NCBI GenBank assembly: GCA_023443455.1
Contig: JAEZUE010000087.1
Location: 1-64,000 of the forward strand
DNA length: 64,000 bases
Reading direction: 5' to 3'
DNA from: Verrucomicrobiota bacterium
GTDB taxonomy: Bacteria > Verrucomicrobiota > Verrucomicrobiia > Opitutales > Opitutaceae
Shown: positions 56,509-64,000 of the stretch, one piece after another
Layout: each line of letters begins with the position of its first letter
Numbering within the stretch: position 1 is the stretch's first letter
Position numbers and translations under genes: made by a program
Notes under the pieces: model-generated
The model's input: the letters and a program-made list of their open reading frames with translations, nothing else
Told to the model about the DNA's origin: nothing
Databases searched by the model: none

Positions 56509-56886
56509 TCAGCGGCCGACGATCTCGCGCACCTTGCGCTGGAGCTTCGTCACGTCGAACGGCTTCGGGATGAACGAGGAGACCCCGGCCAGATCCTGAT
56601 GGTCGTAGACGATCTCGTCGGCGTAGCCCGACGTGAAGAGGATGCGCACGTTGGCGTAGGCTTTGGTGACATTGCGGGCCAATGCCATGCCGTCCATGCG
56701 GGGCATCACCAGATCCGTAAGCAGAAGATCGATATCCTTGACCGTGCCCTTCTGGAGCAGCTCCCACGCCTCGAGGCCGTCATGGGCGACCGCCACGTCG
56801 TAACCGCCCGCCTCCAGAGCATCCTGGAGGAGCTGCAAGGCTGCCTCTTCATCATCGACTACCAAGATCTTGGCCTTGTTGGGCAT
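56509..56886 (-). CDS. Single-domain response regulator
   Basis: A 125-residue receiver with Asp11/Asp12 (ILVVDDEEAALQLL), phospho-Asp58 (LLLTDLVMPRMDG), ILFTSGYADE and the Lys in SFIPKPFDVTKL. No output domain. FTSGYADE and PKPF are like the receiver that ends hybrid histidine kinases, so its partner may be a separate kinase. The ATG at 56886 is used. It is 65 bases upstream of mpl on the same strand, but a functional link is not expected. Confidence 0.92.
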   Translation of the reverse strand: MPNKAKILVVDDEEAALQLLQDALEAGGYDVAVAHDGLEAWELLQKGTVKDIDLLLTDLVMPRMDGMALARNVTKAYANVRILFTSGYADEIVYDHQDLAGVSSFIPKPFDVTKLQRKVREIVGR

Positions 56887-56991
56887 GGCGTTAGGGTTGT
56901 GCTGGATTGAGGGCGCGGAGCTTTGCGAAACAAACACGCCCCTCGGAGATGCGACAAGCGTGAACTCGCCCCGGAGCGGGCAAATGCGTCT

Positions 56992-57456
56992 TCAAATTCC
57001 CAGCGCACGCCGGATCCCTTCGAGCAGTCGATTGGGCTCCTGGGTCTTGTCGAGCACACCGAAGGAGCCGAGTTGTTGGGCCTGCTCCCGCACTCGGGAG
57101 CTGGCGAGGCTGGAAATGAAGAGGATCGGCACCCGGCCGAGAATACGACGCAGGCTGCGGGCCACGGTGATGCCGTCGGTGCCGGGCAGCATCACGTCCA
57201 TCAGCACCAAGTCGGGACGCAGGCGCTTCACCTCGCTGACCACCCGGCGGCCGTCGGGTGCGCTGCCGCAGACCTCGAGGTCCGGAGCATGGTTGATGAG
57301 CGAACTCAACCCGGCGACGAAGAACTGGTGGTCGTCGACGATGAACACACGCCTCCGACGGACGGCGGCGCCTTCGTCCCCTGCGGACACCTCGCGGTGA
57401 ATTCGTCTGGGCGAGGCGGCGCTTCGATTTGCATAACGTTGTGGGGAGGCGATCAT
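56992..57456 (-). CDS. NarL-like receiver protein without a DNA-binding domain
   Basis: A protein of 154 residues from ATG 57456 (a GTG at 57390 would give 132). The receiver is of NarL type: RRRVFIVDDHQFFVAGLSSL, VLMDVMLPGTDGITVARSL (phospho-Asp), ILFISSLASS and FGVLDKTQEPNRLLEGIR (Lys). The sequence ends shortly after the receiver (RRALGI), so the LuxR HTH expected in this family is missing; nothing in the 105 bases downstream encodes one. The start is uncertain because the first 25-45 residues look non-conserved. It is divergent from the kinase at 57678 and could be an accessory receiver for it. Confidence 0.8.
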   Translation of the reverse strand: MIASPQRYANRSAASPRRIHREVSAGDEGAAVRRRRVFIVDDHQFFVAGLSSLINHAPDLEVCGSAPDGRRVVSEVKRLRPDLVLMDVMLPGTDGITVARSLRRILGRVPILFISSLASSRVREQAQQLGSFGVLDKTQEPNRLLEGIRRALGI

Positions 57457-57677
57457 TTCCGTCGAGCTACCGGCACCGATAGCATCCCTCAAAACCGCCG
57501 GGATTCCTATCGGGGTTTCCCTCGTTGCCCGCTCCGGCCCTGCCTGAACCGATGGTGAGGAATGCACGGTGCAACACTTCGGCGTCAAATCGCCGCCGGG
57601 TGAATCCATGGCTTGCTCCCGGCAAAAGATGCGCGCACAAAACCTCCGGACGCAATCCTACCCAGCCTGCTGTCCCC

Positions 57678-58745
57678 ATGCGCCCACGCCCGATACGCAC
57701 ACTCAGCCCGGAAGCCGCGACCCACCGAAGCCCACGTTCGGCAGCCACCGCCTTGGCGAAACGCGACGAACTCTCCGCGATTCTGGCCGCCACGGGCTCC
57801 CGCCTCTGGGAAACCGACCAGACGAGACTCGCCACACTGCAGCGAGCGGCCGCGGCCAAACAACCGACCGTCATCGACGACCGGGCGCCAGCCAAAGAGC
57901 ACGAGACGGTTGCCCCGGCCGACCTGCGGCGGTTCGCCGCGTTTCTCGAGGCGCTGCCGAAAGCCCCACTTCCCTGCACCGTCGATGTTCGGCTCAAGAG
58001 CGCCACGGGCCGCCGCTGGACCCGACTGACGGTCAACCACCGCTCCGGCTCCGGCCGCAAACGGCTTTACTCCGGCATCGTCACCGACATCTCCAAATGC
58101 AAAGGGCTCGAGGAGGAGATCCTCCGGATCAGCGAGCGTGAACAGAACCGGATCGGACAAGATCTCCACGACGATCTCTGCCAGGTGCTCGCCGGGCTGA
58201 GCTGCCTGACCCGCGTATTGGAAAACCGCCTCGCCCCCCAGGTGCCGCACGAGGTCGACAACCTGCGCGAAATCAACCGGCAGCTCGTCGACGCGATGGA
58301 CCGCACCCGCGCGCTCACCCACGGGCTCTACCCTGCGAAGATGCGCTCGGGCGACGCCCGCCCCGCCCTGCTCGAGCTCGCCAAACAGGTCGAGGTGCGT
58401 TTCGGCGTCACCGTGAAGACCTCTTTCCGCGGTCAGTTTCCCGCCCACGAAGCCCACGAGATCCTGCACGTTTATCGCATCGCCCAAGAGGCGCTCAGCA
58501 ACGCCATCCGCCACGGCCGTGCGACCAGGCTCGACGTCTCGTTGGAGCGGAAGAAAAGCGGGATGTGTTTGTGCATTCGTGACAATGGCACAGGTTTCCC
58601 CGCGGAACAGCCCCCACGCCAAGGAATCGGCCTCCAAATCATGCAACACCGCGCCGACGAAATCGGAGCCACCATCACGGTCGGAAATTCGCCTCGTCGC
58701 GGGGCATCCGTTGTGCTGCACTACCAACCTGCCGCGCTGCTATGA
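57678..58745 (+). CDS. Cytosolic histidine kinase, HisKA_3 type
   Basis: A 355-residue kinase with no membrane helix. The first half holds a degenerate PAS-like domain (about 30-150, ending RLYSGIVTDISKCKGLEEEI, typical of a PAC tail). The HisKA_3 box EREQNRIGQDLHDDLCQVLAG carries His164; the ATPase part has RIAQEALSNAIRHGRATRLD (N box), RDNGTGFPAE and GIGLQIMQHRADEIGA. Its TGA overlaps the ATG of the regulator as ATGA, so the two are translationally coupled. It is the second NarX-type pair in this window. The start ATG at 57678 (MRPRPIRTLSPEA) is chosen over 57525, which is Arg-rich and not domain-like. Confidence 0.92.
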   Translation: MRPRPIRTLSPEAATHRSPRSAATALAKRDELSAILAATGSRLWETDQTRLATLQRAAAAKQPTVIDDRAPAKEHETVAPADLRRFAAFLEALPKAPLPCTVDVRLKSATGRRWTRLTVNHRSGSGRKRLYSGIVTDISKCKGLEEEILRISEREQNRIGQDLHDDLCQVLAGLSCLTRVLENRLAPQVPHEVDNLREINRQLVDAMDRTRALTHGLYPAKMRSGDARPALLELAKQVEVRFGVTVKTSFRGQFPAHEAHEILHVYRIAQEALSNAIRHGRATRLDVSLERKKSGMCLCIRDNGTGFPAEQPPRQGIGLQIMQHRADEIGATITVGNSPRRGASVVLHYQPAALL

Positions 58746-59440
58746 AAAAAGCCCGGGACGTCATTCCACCCCAGACCAACATGAAGACCCGCGTCTTCAT
58801 CGTGGATGACCATCCCCTGTTGCGGAAAGGCCTCGGCGAGCTGATCAACCAGCAGATGGACATGATCATCTGCGGTGAGGCCGAGGACGCCCCCGAGGCG
58901 ATGAAGGCCATCTGCCAGATCAATCCCGACCTGGTGATCGTGGACATCTCGCTCAAGAGCCAGAACGGCATCGAGCTGATCAAGAACATCAAGGCCATCA
59001 ACCCCTCGATCCAAATCCTCGTCCTGTCGATGCACGACGAGTCGATCTACGCCCTGCGCGTGCTCAAGGCCGGGGCCAAGGCCTACGTGATGAAGCAGGA
59101 GGTCGTCGACAAGGTCATGGAGGCGATCCGCCGTATCCGTGCGGGCAAGGTCTTCGTGAGCGAACGCGTCGCCGCCCAGATGCTCAGCCAAGTGGTCGAC
59201 GGCAACGATCCCTCGCGCGACTCCCCGGTCGATTCCCTCAGCGACCGCGAACTCGAGATCGTCACCATGATCGGCAACGGCATCGCCACCCGCGAAATCG
59301 CCAAACGACTGGGCATTTCGATCAAAACCGTCGAGTCCCACCGCGCCCACATCAAGGACAAGCTCAGCCTCACCAACGCCACCCAACTGGTGCAATGGTG
59401 CGTGCGCTGGGTCGAGGAGAACAAAGGCACCATCGGCTGA
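58742..59440 (+). CDS. NarL/FixJ-type response regulator
   Basis: A 232-residue regulator: receiver with Asp22/Asp23 (VFIVDDHPLLRKG), phospho-Asp68 (LVIVDISLKSQNG), VLSMHDESIYA and Lys in AYVMKQEVVDKV; C-terminal LuxR HTH LSDRELEIVTMIGNGIATRE followed by IAKRLGISIKTVESHRAHIKDKL. A second in-frame ATG at residue 14 (58781, MKTRVFIVDD) is an equally good start; the first is favoured by the ATGA overlap with the kinase. The strong terminator at 59466 closes the pair. Confidence 0.95.
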   Translation: MKKARDVIPPQTNMKTRVFIVDDHPLLRKGLGELINQQMDMIICGEAEDAPEAMKAICQINPDLVIVDISLKSQNGIELIKNIKAINPSIQILVLSMHDESIYALRVLKAGAKAYVMKQEVVDKVMEAIRRIRAGKVFVSERVAAQMLSQVVDGNDPSRDSPVDSLSDRELEIVTMIGNGIATREIAKRLGISIKTVESHRAHIKDKLSLTNATQLVQWCVRWVEENKGTIG

Positions 59441-59465
59441 CCGGCCTTCGGCCCGAGAAACGCAC

Positions 59466-59503
59466 GAGGCGGCTCCCTTCACAGGAGCCGCCTCGGCGTT
59501 TTT
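59466..59503 (+). terminator. Strong intrinsic terminator of the kinase/regulator pair
   Basis: A perfect 11-bp stem, GAGGCGGCTCC (59466-59476) with GGAGCCGCCTC (59484-59494), loop CTTCACA, then GGCGTTTTT on the plus strand. It lies 26 bases after the regulator stop and just before the convergent peptidase stop (59521). Confidence 0.92.
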
Positions 59504-59520
59504 CGGGGAGCAATCCGGAC

Positions 59521-60213
59521 TCAATCGTCGCTGCGCGAGCCGCCGGTGAAGGCGAGCAGCAGGTACAGCAACTGCCCGAGCGAGGAGACGAAAGCCGCCA
59601 CATAGGTGAGCGCCGCGGCATCGAGCGTCTCGTCGACGCCCACCATCTCATCGCGACCGAGGATGCCGAGCGCCACGAGCTGCTTCTTCGCCCGCCGGCT
59701 CGCATCGAACTCGACCGGCAGCGTGACGAGTTGGAAGAGCACCATCACCATCAGTGCGGCGATGGCGAAAGGAAGCAGCACCTTGAAGAGCGATCCGAGG
59801 AAGAAGAAGCCGAAGCCCATGAACAGATAGGTGATCGGCGCCGCGATCTGGACCGCCGGCACCATCGTCTGCCGGAACTTCATCATCGCATAGCCATCCT
59901 TGTGCTGGATGGCATGGCCGGCCTCGTGGGCCGCCACGCCCAGCGCCGCAAGGCTGGCGCCGCGGTAGTTCGGCGAGGAGAGCGCGAGCCGCTTGTTCAC
60001 CGGATCGTAGTGGTCGGTCAGGTGGCCGTCGACCTCGACGATCTCCACGTCGCGAATACCCGCCGTGGCCATGACGGCCTCGGCCGCCTCGCGACCGGTG
60101 ATGCGGCTGCGCGAGCCCAGTTGCACGTTCTTCGAGTAGGCGCTCGAGACTTTGAACTGGGCATAGAGTCCAAGCAGGATCGGTATGCCTATGAGGAGGA
60201 GCCAGTACATCAT
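59521..60213 (-). CDS. Zinc metallopeptidase, YugP-like membrane protein
   Basis: A 230-residue inner-membrane protein. N-terminal helix (MYWLLLIGIPILLGLYAQFK), zinc site AAHEAGHAIQH with His96, Glu97 and His100, a helix pair at about 115-160 (ITYLFMGFGFFFLGSLFKVL, FAIAALMVMVLFQL), VEFDASRRAKKQL (the third ligand region, with Glu) and a last hydrophobic segment. It matches the neutral zinc metallopeptidase YugP family, whose substrates are unknown. ATG at 60213; the upstream extension is not conserved-looking. Confidence 0.93.
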   Translation of the reverse strand: MMYWLLLIGIPILLGLYAQFKVSSAYSKNVQLGSRSRITGREAAEAVMATAGIRDVEIVEVDGHLTDHYDPVNKRLALSSPNYRGASLAALGVAAHEAGHAIQHKDGYAMMKFRQTMVPAVQIAAPITYLFMGFGFFFLGSLFKVLLPFAIAALMVMVLFQLVTLPVEFDASRRAKKQLVALGILGRDEMVGVDETLDAAALTYVAAFVSSLGQLLYLLLAFTGGSRSDD

Positions 60214-60476
60214 GGTAGTGAAGGGATTTGGTTGTGGAGGTTGTGGTTGCGACCCGTACCAGCAACAAGTGTCCCACGATTTCGCCACCTTGAGGCGAGG
60301 GGCCGAAAGAGGATACTAGCCATTGGTAATAGGTTACTTGCAAAAAAGCTTCCGAGCCGTTTCGAAACTCGGCGGCTTCGTGTAAAGAGCAAGAATGACC
60401 CGCCGGTGGGTCGCAGTGTGCCCGAAGACGCCAGACCGGCGCACACGAAGCCGCCCCGCAGGATGACGCCGTACGC

Positions 60477-62540
60477 TCACACCAAGCCGGCGCGCACCAG
60501 CAGCGCGCTCAGGTCGGGCTCGCGCCCCATGAACCGCTTGAAGAGCTCCATTGGCGCCTCCGCATTGCCGCGGCTGAGCACCTCCCGCCGGAAGGACGCA
60601 CCGGTCTCGGCATTGAAGATCCCCTCGCGCTGGAATCGGGTGAACGCATCGGCATCGAGCACCTCGGCCCATTTGTACGAGTAGTAGCCCGCCGCGTAGC
60701 CGACCGAGCTCGAGAACAGATGCCCGAAACGGCGCACCAGCGTCGGCGCCTCCGGTTCGGTCGGCAACAGATAGCTCGCCAAAGCGCACCGCAGCGCACC
60801 ATCGAGATCGCCCTCCGCGTAAAGGTCGGGGTGCAGGTGCAGCTCGAGGTCGAGCTTGCCGAGCGAGAGCTGCCGCATCATCGCCGTGGCCGCGCGGAAA
60901 TTGCGCGCCGCCTTCATCTTCGCGAAGAGCTCCTCCGGGATCGCCGTGCCGGTCTCGTGGTGACGAGCGAACAGGTCGAGCCCGGCGCGCTCCCACGTCC
61001 AGTTCTCCAGGATCTGCGACGGCAGCTCGACAAAATCCCAGGCGACGTTGGTGCCGTTGAGCGACTTGTACGGCACCTCGCCGAGCAGCCCGTGCAGCAG
61101 ATGGCCGAACTCGTGGAAGACCGTCTCGACCTCGCGGTGGGTGAGCAGCGCCGGCTTGTCACCGGAAGGCGGAGTCAGGTTGCCGCAGATCAGACCGAGG
61201 TGCGGCGACAGGCGCCCGTCGGCCTGCGGCTCGCCCATGCGCAGCGAGTTCATCCACGCCCCGCCGCGCTTCGACTCGCGCGGGTGCCAGTCGGCGTAGA
61301 ACGAGCCGAGATGGCGCCCATCGGTCCCGTCCAGCAGATCGTAGAACTTCACCTCCGGGTGCCAGACCTCGACCGCGCCGGCCGGCCGCTCGACCGCCCG
61401 CACGCCGAAGACCCGGCCGCACAGCTCGAACAGGCCCGCGATCACCCGATCGACCGCGAAGTACGGCCGCAGCGCCTCCTCGTCGAAGTCGTAGCGTTCG
61501 CGCCGGAGCTTCTCCGCCCAGTAGCCGATCTCCCACGGCGCGAGCCGGCCGACGGGGCGACCGTCGCGCTCGGCGACAAACGTCTCCAGTTCCTCGATCT
61601 CACGCCGGAACGCACCGCGCAACCGCTCGTGCAGATCCTCGACGAAACGCAGCGCCGTCGCGCCGTCGCGCGCCATGCGCCGCTCCAGCACCTGGTCCGG
61701 GAAATGGGGTTTGCCGAGCAGCTGTGCCTTCTCGTGCCGCAACGCGAGGATCCGCCGGATCAACCCGGTGTTGTCCCGCTCGCCGCTCGCACCGATCGCG
61801 CTCGCGCCCTCCCACACCGTGCGCCGCAAACCGGCGTCGTCGGCGTAGGTCATGAGCGGTTCGAGCGACGGCATGTGCAGCGTGAAGCGCCAACGCGGCT
61901 CCGCTTCCGAGCCGTGACCCTTGGCGAGCGCATTTCGCCGCGCGGCCTCCTTGGCATGGGCCGGCAGCCCGGCCAACCGCGCCTCGTCGTCGACGACCAG
62001 TTCCCAGGCGTTCGTCGAATCGAGCACGTTCTCCGAGTACTTCTGGCAGAGCTGCGAAAGCTCCGCCTCCAGTTTTTCCAACCGCGCCTTCTTCTCCGGC
62101 GGCAGCTCCGCTCCGGCCTGACGGAAATCGGCCATCGTCTCCTCGAACAGGCGACGCCGGATCCCGGTCAACGCTCGCGCCTCCGCCGTGGCCGCAAACG
62201 CGCGCAGCACCGCCCAAAGGCGCTCGTCCAGAGCGATCTTCGCGTAGAACTCCGACACCGCCGGCAGCATCGCGTTGTACGCTTCGCGCAACGCGGGCGA
62301 GTCCGCCACCGAATTGAGATGCCCGACCAAACCCCACGCGTGGCCGAGGCCATCGCACGCCGTCTCGAGCGCCTCGACCGTCGAGGCGAACGTCACGGCC
62401 GCGGGATCCTGCGCCGCGATCGCATCCAGATTCCGCTGCGCCTCGGCGAGCGCCGCCCGGATGTCGGGCCCCACGGCCTCGGGCACGAGCTGCGACCAGC
62501 GAACGGCGAAATCGGAAGCGAGAAACGGGTGTGTCGGCAT
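60477..62540 (-). CDS. Peptidase family M3 oligopeptidase (OpdA/PrlC-like)
   Basis: A 687-residue cytoplasmic zinc endopeptidase that degrades short peptides such as cleaved signal peptides. The zinc site ETVFHEFGHLLHGL includes His476 (HEFGH), and downstream Glu/His/Tyr contacts lie in DFVELPSQILENWTWE. SVGYAAGYYSYKWAEVLDAD near the end is the family's substrate-recognition stretch. Length and order match oligopeptidase A (about 680). Divergent from the small Cys-rich protein. No signal peptide. Confidence 0.95.
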   Translation of the reverse strand: MPTHPFLASDFAVRWSQLVPEAVGPDIRAALAEAQRNLDAIAAQDPAAVTFASTVEALETACDGLGHAWGLVGHLNSVADSPALREAYNAMLPAVSEFYAKIALDERLWAVLRAFAATAEARALTGIRRRLFEETMADFRQAGAELPPEKKARLEKLEAELSQLCQKYSENVLDSTNAWELVVDDEARLAGLPAHAKEAARRNALAKGHGSEAEPRWRFTLHMPSLEPLMTYADDAGLRRTVWEGASAIGASGERDNTGLIRRILALRHEKAQLLGKPHFPDQVLERRMARDGATALRFVEDLHERLRGAFRREIEELETFVAERDGRPVGRLAPWEIGYWAEKLRRERYDFDEEALRPYFAVDRVIAGLFELCGRVFGVRAVERPAGAVEVWHPEVKFYDLLDGTDGRHLGSFYADWHPRESKRGGAWMNSLRMGEPQADGRLSPHLGLICGNLTPPSGDKPALLTHREVETVFHEFGHLLHGLLGEVPYKSLNGTNVAWDFVELPSQILENWTWERAGLDLFARHHETGTAIPEELFAKMKAARNFRAATAMMRQLSLGKLDLELHLHPDLYAEGDLDGALRCALASYLLPTEPEAPTLVRRFGHLFSSSVGYAAGYYSYKWAEVLDADAFTRFQREGIFNAETGASFRREVLSRGNAEAPMELFKRFMGREPDLSALLVRAGLV

Positions 62541-62663
62541 CGCCGCCGAAAAACCCGGCCAACCGCCCGCGAGTCAAACCGCAAAGGCGACCGGTCGTCG
62601 CCCGGCCGGACCGCCAATATAAAAACCGTCGCCTCCGCCCGCGATTGCCGCCACCGCTGCACC

Positions 62664-62843
62664 ATGGCCGAGCACAACTGCAACCACTGCCCCTGGCGCG
62701 CCAAGTACGACCACTCGCCGCGATCCCTCCTCGGGCGCCTCTGGCGCTGGCACATCCGTTTCTGTCCGGGCTGGAAGAAACACCTCGCGTCGCTGACGGA
62801 GGAAGAGCGCGGGACACTCGTCGCACGCTACTCCCGGCGCTGA
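62664..62843 (+). CDS. Small Cys-rich protein (59 aa), possible zinc-binding
   Basis: ATG at 62664 gives MAEHNCNHCPWRAKYDHS and ends EERGTLVARYSRR. Cys6 and Cys9 (CNHC) plus His30 and Cys34 (HIRFC) could make one zinc site. The middle LLGRLWRWHIRFCPGWK is aromatic and basic. It is easily missed because a 707-codon antisense frame runs through it. The compact start and stop, divergent position from the M3 peptidase and the patterned sequence argue for a real gene; I recall similar small proteins in Opitutaceae but cannot give a function. Confidence 0.65.
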   Translation: MAEHNCNHCPWRAKYDHSPRSLLGRLWRWHIRFCPGWKKHLASLTEEERGTLVARYSRR

Positions 62844-62892
62844 AGGGCGGCTCCGGCAACCGCGTTGGGCGTCGCTCGCGGCGCCCACTGCA

Positions 62893-64000
62893 TCACCAGC
62901 GATACGCCAGTCCGGCGGAATACTGCCGCGGCGCGGCGGGCACCGCGGGCACCTCCTCGAAATCGCAGTTCCAGAGATTCTCCACCTGCACCGAGACCTC
63001 GAGTCCCTTGGCCTGCGGCACGAACCAGCAGACGCCGAGCGAGGAGAGGATCGCGCGGTCGCCGCTGCGGCGCAGCAGGTTCGTCTCCTGGATACGGTAC
63101 TCGTTGTCGAAACGGACCTCGACCTGCCGAATCGGCTGCCAGACCAGCGCCGCGGTGAGGCGGTGCTGGGCGAAGTTGAGCGCGTAGAAACTGGCATCGA
63201 CCAGGGCAGAACCGTAGTCCTCGTCCTTGCCCAGCCAGGTGTAGCCGACCGTGGCGCGACCCTGCTTCCAGCGGTAGGTCGCCACCGTCTCGAAGCCGAG
63301 CGTGTCGATGTCGACCTCGTTCGCTGTGCGCGCCGTCACGCCGTTGCGATACGTCCAGTCGGTGAGGTCGCGATCCTGCCGCAAGAAGACGGCCGCCTGC
63401 ACCTCGAACGGACCGGCCGCGCGGCTCGCGCCGAGCTCCCAGTTGGTGCTGCGCGCGCGGCCAAGATCGGGGTTGCCGCGAAACAGGCCCGAGCCTGCCG
63501 CCGAGTTGAGCGCGGTGTAGCTGGCCACCTGCGAGTCGCCGGCGACCTGCGCATAGACGCGGGTCCGCGCGCCGGCCTCCCCGGTGCGCACCCAGGCCAG
63601 CTCCGCCAACGGCGACACGCGGCCGCTGTCGCGGTTGTCGTCGGCCCAGGTCGCGCCGGCGCGGAGATCGAGCGAGTCGGTGTCGGCGAGCGCGAACGCC
63701 CGCTCGGCCACAGCTCCGATCTTCAGATACGTACGCGAGTTGAAGTCGCCGGCCGTGAGCGAGGTCGATTCGAGCGTGTCGGCGGCCACCTCGGCGCGGC
63801 CGAGCAGCACCCAGCCGGCGGCGAGCTCGCGGCGGCCGTCGAGCGCGAACGACGTGAACTGCGTCTCGTGCTCGTAGGGATTGAAACGGCCGGGGATCGT
63901 GCGGTCGGCCTCGTAGTCGTCGGCCGTGCGCCGCCAGAGGGCCGCGGCCTGCCAGTAGTCGCCGGCCCCATCGCCCACGCGGTGGTTGAGGGCGACGAGG
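62893..64000 (-). CDS. TonB-dependent receptor, C-terminal beta-barrel (5' end outside window)
   Basis: The frame is open to the window edge, leaving 368 residues of the C-terminus. The alternating polar/hydrophobic strands with turns (DTDSLDLRAGATWADDNRDS, RIQETNLLRRSGDRAIL) and the end VSVQVENLWNCDFEEVP, YSAGLAYRW with a final aromatic residue are typical of a TonB-dependent outer-membrane barrel. The VENLWNCDFEEVPAVP-type ending is common in receptors of Opitutaceae as I remember them. The ligand cannot be told without the plug domain. It converges with the small Cys-rich gene. Confidence 0.9.
   Translation of the reverse strand, partial: LVALNHRVGDGAGDYWQAAALWRRTADDYEADRTIPGRFNPYEHETQFTSFALDGRRELAAGWVLLGRAEVAADTLESTSLTAGDFNSRTYLKIGAVAERAFALADTDSLDLRAGATWADDNRDSGRVSPLAELAWVRTGEAGARTRVYAQVAGDSQVASYTALNSAAGSGLFRGNPDLGRARSTNWELGASRAAGPFEVQAAVFLRQDRDLTDWTYRNGVTARTANEVDIDTLGFETVATYRWKQGRATVGYTWLGKDEDYGSALVDASFYALNFAQHRLTAALVWQPIRQVEVRFDNEYRIQETNLLRRSGDRAILSSLGVCWFVPQAKGLEVSVQVENLWNCDFEEVPAVPAAPRQYSAGLAYRW

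Noticed and set aside
60720..62663. 707-codon plus-strand frame
   Set aside because: Antisense to the M3 peptidase. Only its last 59 codons look like a genuine gene and these have their own ATG.

Overview
The window looks like a chromosomal segment of a GC-rich bacterium of the Verrucomicrobiota, most likely the Opitutaceae. This is inferred from gene content and order (two NfeD proteins with a FloA flotillin, rho with three PilB/PilT-type ATPases, proS-clpS, an alpha-2-macroglobulin-like protein, KDO synthesis) and from intergenic DNA packed with short palindromic repeats. No database comparison was possible. I recognise no tRNA, rRNA, CRISPR array, transposase gene or prophage. Gene calls rest on translated motifs, and starts were chosen by family alignment, so many are shorter than the longest open frame.

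Layout. 1-10 kb: an alpha-2-macroglobulin-like protein cut by the window edge, kdsA, pyrG, a DUF6941-like protein, a PfkB-type kinase, and a CcoI/FixI-like copper P-type ATPase with a small membrane companion. 9.5-16 kb: an overlapping proS-clpS-unknown operon, a family 9 glycoside hydrolase, nagB and a membrane-anchored unknown. 16-21 kb: a lipoprotein and a membrane-microdomain operon (long NfeD, short NfeD, floA, coiled-coil protein). 21-26 kb: an aldose-epimerase-like protein, a Smr domain protein, a DMT transporter, a YqgE/AlgH protein and dCMP deaminase. 26-37 kb: a compact run coaE-rho-pilB-like-pilT-pilB-like-gpmI below a sucrose-phosphate-synthase-like glycosyltransferase. 37-43 kb: an isochorismatase-like hydrolase, cheW, a methyl-accepting protein, a lone receiver, and a NarL-type regulator with its PAS histidine kinase. 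43-57 kb: PhoH2, cyclophilin, an aminotransferase, ftsH overlapping tilS, a cytidylyltransferase-GHMP kinase fusion, serS, a second aminotransferase and mpl. 56.5-64 kb: two lone receivers, a second histidine kinase/NarL regulator pair, a YugP-like zinc peptidase, an M3 oligopeptidase, a 59-residue Cys-rich protein, and the C-terminal part of a TonB-dependent receptor.

Most genes are housekeeping: translation (proS, serS, tilS), envelope (kdsA, mpl, ftsH), nucleotides (pyrG, dCMP deaminase), CoA, glycolysis and transcription termination. Two themes stand out. One is membrane and surface control: NfeD/FloA, FtsH, pilus ATPases, chemoreceptor and two-component genes. The other is invasion by several families of small palindromic repeats. 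One family carries the GTAG head typical of REP/REPIN elements and in three places supplies the TAG stop codon of the neighbouring gene. Other repeat families appear to sit in frame inside the P-type ATPase and tilS genes. I did not find a clear-cut new defence or biosynthetic system. The repeat behaviour and the cytidylyltransferase-GHMP kinase fusion are the most unusual items.
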